Source: an uncultured Acetatifactor sp. (GTDB lineage Bacteria > Bacillota > Clostridia > Lachnospirales > Lachnospiraceae). Taken from it: a stretch of 15,655 bases of DNA. Position numbers and translations under genes: made by a program. Shown here piece after piece: positions 12,952 through 15,655 of the stretch. Under the pieces are notes generated by a model. The model was not told the origin of the DNA, made no database searches, and saw only the letters and a program-made list of their open reading frames with translations. The stretch lies in contig CAJUGT010000048.1 of assembly GCA_910586435.1 (NCBI GenBank), positions 1 through 15,655 of the forward strand, written 5' to 3'. Positions within the stretch are counted from its first letter, which is position 1; every line of letters starts with the position of its first letter.

Positions 12952-13793
12952 TTAAAAGTTTCTTAAAAGGTATGGTCATTGGCATAGCCAATATTATTCC
13001 CGGTGTCAGCGGCGGCACCATGATGGTGTCCATGGGAATCTATGATAAGCTGATTCACTGTATTACACATTTGTTTAGTGAGTTTAAGAAAAGTGTGTTG
13101 TTTTTGTTCCCGATTGCAGTGGGCATGGTAGTGGCCATAGCGGCCAGTTCCTTCGGCTTGACCTATTTGTTTGGCAATTTTCCCATCCAGACCAACCTTT
13201 TATTTGTAGGGCTGATTCTGGGAGGGCTGCCCGCAATCTGGGGCAAAGTGAAGGGAAAAAATATCCGGATAGGACATATGATTGCGGGAATTCTGTTCTT
13301 TGTCCTGGTGGTAGGGCTGGCGTTTGTAGGAGAGACAGAGGGAAACGCGGCGGACATTTCTTTTAGCGTCGTGAATGTGATAAAGCTTTTCGGAGTGGGA
13401 ATCATTGCGTCGGCAACCATGGTCATCCCAGGTGTGAGCGGTTCCATGGTTTTGATGCTAATGGGATTTTACCACCCTGTATTAAACGCTATCAAAGACT
13501 TCTTTACAGCGCTTGCGGCCATGGATGTGAATGGTATCCTGGAAGGCTGCGGTATCCTTGTGCCCTTTGGTCTGGGCGTAGTGGCGGGGATATTCGGAAT
13601 AGCGAAGCTGGTGGAGATTATTTTCGAGAAGTTCCCCCTGTATGCTTATTGGGCGATTATCGGGCTGATTGTGTCTTCTCCGGTGGCCATATGGCTGATG
13701 GGGACTTTCCCTGCGTTTACGGTGTTTAATATACTTACGGGCGTGATTGCGCTTGGCGTGGGATTTGTGATAGCGATGAAACTGGGCGAATAG
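12948..13793 (+). CDS. popT: DUF368 membrane protein, PopT-type polyprenyl-phosphate translocase
   Basis: 281 residues from ATG 12948, overlapping hisC by ATGA, with GGAG just upstream (12937-12940). It is a polytopic membrane protein with about eight to ten hydrophobic segments. The DUF368 hallmark, PGVSGG in an N-terminal re-entrant-like segment (18-23: IANIIPGVSGGTMMVSMGIY), is repeated as PGVSGS (161-166: MVIPGVSGSMVLMLMGFY), showing an internal duplication. DUF368 proteins were recently shown to return undecaprenyl phosphate from the outer to the inner leaflet, which recycles the lipid carrier for cell wall and glycan synthesis; the symbol follows that work and is a family-level assignment. 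The neighbouring glycosyltransferase may use such carriers, but this is speculation. Confidence 0.85.
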   Translation: MIKSFLKGMVIGIANIIPGVSGGTMMVSMGIYDKLIHCITHLFSEFKKSVLFLFPIAVGMVVAIAASSFGLTYLFGNFPIQTNLLFVGLILGGLPAIWGKVKGKNIRIGHMIAGILFFVLVVGLAFVGETEGNAADISFSVVNVIKLFGVGIIASATMVIPGVSGSMVLMLMGFYHPVLNAIKDFFTALAAMDVNGILEGCGILVPFGLGVVAGIFGIAKLVEIIFEKFPLYAYWAIIGLIVSSPVAIWLMGTFPAFTVFNILTGVIALGVGFVIAMKLGE

Positions 13794-13811
13794 TTTCCCG
13801 TAGAAGGGGGG

Positions 13812-14609
13812 ATGGGAGTGTATCAGGATTTTGCGGAAGTGTATGACGAACTTATGGATGACACGCCCTATGAGCAGTGGCGCGATCGGATAGACAGTCT
13901 GATTCAAAAGTATGGGGTATCAAAACCGGAGAGGGATGTGGAGAAGCCCCTGGAGTCCGAACGGAATCTGGTGGTGGATTTGGGGTGCGGCACAGGGACC
14001 CTGGCGGAGCTGATGTATGAAAAGGGGTATGATGTCATAGGGGTGGACGCTTCGGAAGCCATGCTGAACATTGCCATGGGGAAAAAGGAGAAAAGCGGCG
14101 CAGAGATATTGTACCTGCTTCAGGATATGCGGGAACTGGAATTATACAGTACCGTGGGGACAGTGTACAGCGCATGTGACTCTCTAAACTATATTTTGGA
14201 AGAAGAGGAACTGCTGGCAGTGTTTCGGCTGGTGGAGAATTATCTGTTTCCCGGTGGAATCTTTATATTTGATTTTAACACTGTGTACAAGTACCGGGAA
14301 GTGATTGGAAATACTACAATTGCGGAGAACCGTGACGACTGTAGTTTTATCTGGGAAAATATCTATGATGTGGAAGAAGAGATAAATGAGTATGATCTGA
14401 CCCTGTTCGTCAGGGAGGAAGAGGAAAAATTCAGGAAATTCACGGAGACCCACTTGCAGCGTGGCTATACGGCCAGGCAGATGACAGAACTGGTGGAGAA
14501 GGCAGGAATGTCGGTTGTGGAGATTAGAGACGCGGAAACGGGGGAGGAAATTACGAAGAAAAGTGAAAGGATATACCTTGTGGCAAAAGAACAAGGGAAA
14601 AAACTTTGA
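13812..14609 (+). CDS. Class I SAM-dependent methyltransferase
   Basis: 265 residues if ATG 13812 is used. GTG 13818 (giving 263) has better spacing to AAGGGGGG at 13804-13811, and the protein would then begin (M)YQDFAEVYDELMDD, as relatives tend to; the true start is undecided between the two. Motif I is VVDLGCGTGTLAELM (DLGCGTG at 56-62 from the ATG), the acidic post-I site is GVDASEAMLNIA (78-89), and post-motif segments are MRELEL and SLNYILEEEELL. The C-terminal half is beta-rich. It is a small-molecule or macromolecule methyltransferase with unknown substrate. It starts 18 bases after popT and ends 26 bases before hslO, so it belongs to the same transcript. Methyltransferases of this kind next to hslO are a common Lachnospiraceae arrangement (recalled). 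Confidence 0.85.
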   Translation: MGVYQDFAEVYDELMDDTPYEQWRDRIDSLIQKYGVSKPERDVEKPLESERNLVVDLGCGTGTLAELMYEKGYDVIGVDASEAMLNIAMGKKEKSGAEILYLLQDMRELELYSTVGTVYSACDSLNYILEEEELLAVFRLVENYLFPGGIFIFDFNTVYKYREVIGNTTIAENRDDCSFIWENIYDVEEEINEYDLTLFVREEEEKFRKFTETHLQRGYTARQMTELVEKAGMSVVEIRDAETGEEITKKSERIYLVAKEQGKKL

Positions 14610-14635
14610 GATGGGCCGGGAAAGGGAAGCGGAAA

Positions 14636-15514
14636 ATGGAGCATAGTACAGAGGATTATATTGTCAGGGCCACAGCTGCCCAGGCACAGATTCGGGCGTT
14701 TGCCTGCACTTCCAGAGGGGTGGTGGAGGCTGCCAGGCAGGCGCATAACACCAGCCCCGTAGTAACGGCGGCTCTGGGGCGTCTTCTAAGCGCAGGAGCC
14801 ATGATGGGGCGCATGATGAAGGGGGAAGGGGATTTGCTTACGTTGCAGGTGAAAGGTGACGGTCCGGCGGAGGAGATTACGGTAACGGCGGATTCCCTGG
14901 GGAATGTAAAAGGATATGCGGGTGTGGCGGATGTGATACTTCCGGCCAATAAGCAGGGAAAACTGGATGTGGCGGGAGCTCTGGGCCATGGAATACTTAA
15001 GGTGATTAAGGACATGGGGTTAAAAGAACCGTACATTGGGCAGACTATGCTTCAGACAGGAGAAATTGCGGAGGACCTGACCTATTATTTTGCCACATCG
15101 GAACAGACCCCGTCCGCCGTGGGACTGGGTGTGCTTATGGAGAGGAATAACACTGTGAAACAGGCGGGGGGATTTATTGTTCAGTTGATGCCCTTTGCGG
15201 AGGAAGAGGTGATTGAACGGCTGGAAGAGAATCTAAAAAATGTCACATCTGTCACAGCCATGCTGGATGAAGGTAAGACGCCGGAAGAGATGCTGGGTGT
15301 AATTTTGGAGGGACTTGATTGTGAGATTCTGGAATCCGTCCCAACAGCGTTTCGATGTAACTGCGGCAAAGGAAAGATTGAGAAGGTATTAATCAGTCTG
15401 GGCAGAGAAGAAATTCAAGATATGATTGAGGATGGGCAGGAGATAGAAGTAAACTGTCATTTCTGTGGACAAAAATATAAGTTCAGCGTGGACGAGCTAA
15501 AGAAATTGATATGA
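14636..15514 (+). CDS. hslO: Redox-regulated chaperone Hsp33
   Basis: 292 residues from ATG 14636; the longer frame begins with TTG 14606 and reads through the previous gene's stop region. The ribosome binding site is weak (AAGGGAAG). The N-terminal part contains YIVRATAAQAQIRAFACT, HNTSPVVTAALGRLLSAGAM and GDGPAEEITVTADSLGNVKG, typical of Hsp33, followed by GEIAEDLTYYFATSEQTPSAV. The C-terminal zinc site is complete: C241-N-C243 and C274-H-F-C277. Under oxidative stress Hsp33 releases zinc, forms disulfides, unfolds partly and binds unfolding proteins in the cytosol. The length is normal. It is the last gene of the hisC-popT-methyltransferase-hslO set and is followed by element C rather than a T-run terminator. 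Confidence 0.95.
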   Translation: MEHSTEDYIVRATAAQAQIRAFACTSRGVVEAARQAHNTSPVVTAALGRLLSAGAMMGRMMKGEGDLLTLQVKGDGPAEEITVTADSLGNVKGYAGVADVILPANKQGKLDVAGALGHGILKVIKDMGLKEPYIGQTMLQTGEIAEDLTYYFATSEQTPSAVGLGVLMERNNTVKQAGGFIVQLMPFAEEEVIERLEENLKNVTSVTAMLDEGKTPEEMLGVILEGLDCEILESVPTAFRCNCGKGKIEKVLISLGREEIQDMIEDGQEIEVNCHFCGQKYKFSVDELKKLI

Positions 15515-15533
15515 GGGACCCAAGAATAAAATT

Positions 15534-15655
15534 GCAGAGACGGAACTATAAACAGTCTCGGAATGGAAGCGCCCGGAATAAAGTTACAGCTGCGTTCTTA
15601 GCAGCTGGAAGTTTATTCCAGAGAAAAGGGCGCTGGAATGCAGAGACGGAACTTA
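15534..15655 (+). repeat. Structured hairpin element C with extra upstream motif, cut by window edge
   Basis: The basal stem GCGCCC (15569-15574) pairs with GGGCGC (15628-15633). The middle stem GGAATAAA (15575-15582) pairs with TTTATTCC (15612-15619), and the tip CAGCTGC pairs with GCAGCTG (15587-15593 with 15601-15607). The outer stem AGTCTCG pairs with CGGAACT with one mismatch. The right flank GGAATGCAGAGACGGAACT nearly repeats that of element B. The same GCAGAGACGGAACT also occurs just before this element (15534-15547), as if a previous unit ended there. The window ends within the right flank, so further units may follow. Confidence 0.75.

Noticed and set aside
11584..15655. Hairpin elements as integron attC sites.
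   Set aside because: No paired RYYYAAC/GTTRRRY core sites and no cassette-like spacing or integrase are present.

Overview
The window looks like a chromosomal segment of an anaerobic Firmicute, most likely a Lachnospiraceae (Clostridium cluster XIVa) member. Evidence: AGGAGG ribosome binding sites, TTGACA/TATAAT-type promoters, XRE regulators of the 'SPQAVSRWENG' type, a long solute-binding lipoprotein, and a methyltransferase next to Hsp33. Assignment is by family recall; no search was run.

Positions 1-2620 are a decayed accessory region. They hold the 3' part of an uncharacterised gene (1-636), a tandem, stop- and frameshift-bearing copy of its 3' end (637-866), an AT-rich stand-alone TIR / nucleoside-deoxyribosyltransferase-like domain (927-1331), an internally deleted IS982-type transposase (1401-1905, minus strand), the 3' half of a tRNA-Gln (1930-1976), two related terminators, a third internally deleted copy of the first gene (2218-2392), and a cluster of GC-rich hairpins (2465-2617) that resembles a dispersed intergenic repeat.

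Positions 2816-5083 encode a 755-residue lipoprotein with a beta-rich, propeller-like N-terminal half and an ABC solute-binding C-terminal half. It has no transporter genes beside it and ends at a long hairpin shared with the convergent gene. A minus-strand block follows (5187-10083): a regulator joining an XRE helix-turn-helix to a CheY-like receiver, hflC and hflK (promoter at 8226-8254), an uncharacterised low-complexity protein, and a second XRE regulator. The 10084-10547 intergenic region carries back-to-back promoters and a terminator lying between two plus-strand promoters.

The plus strand from 10548 holds a family 2 glycosyltransferase, then a tightly packed set: hisC, a DUF368/PopT polyprenyl-phosphate carrier, a SAM methyltransferase and hslO (Hsp33). 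The main novelty candidate is a family of about 100-nt imperfect hairpin elements at 11584-11695, 11762-11858 and 15553-15655. Their arms differ in sequence but stay complementary, while the flanking internal-loop segments (CGAA / CGAAG, CAGAGACGG) are conserved. Two lie between the glycosyltransferase gene and hisC, and the third follows hslO at the window edge.
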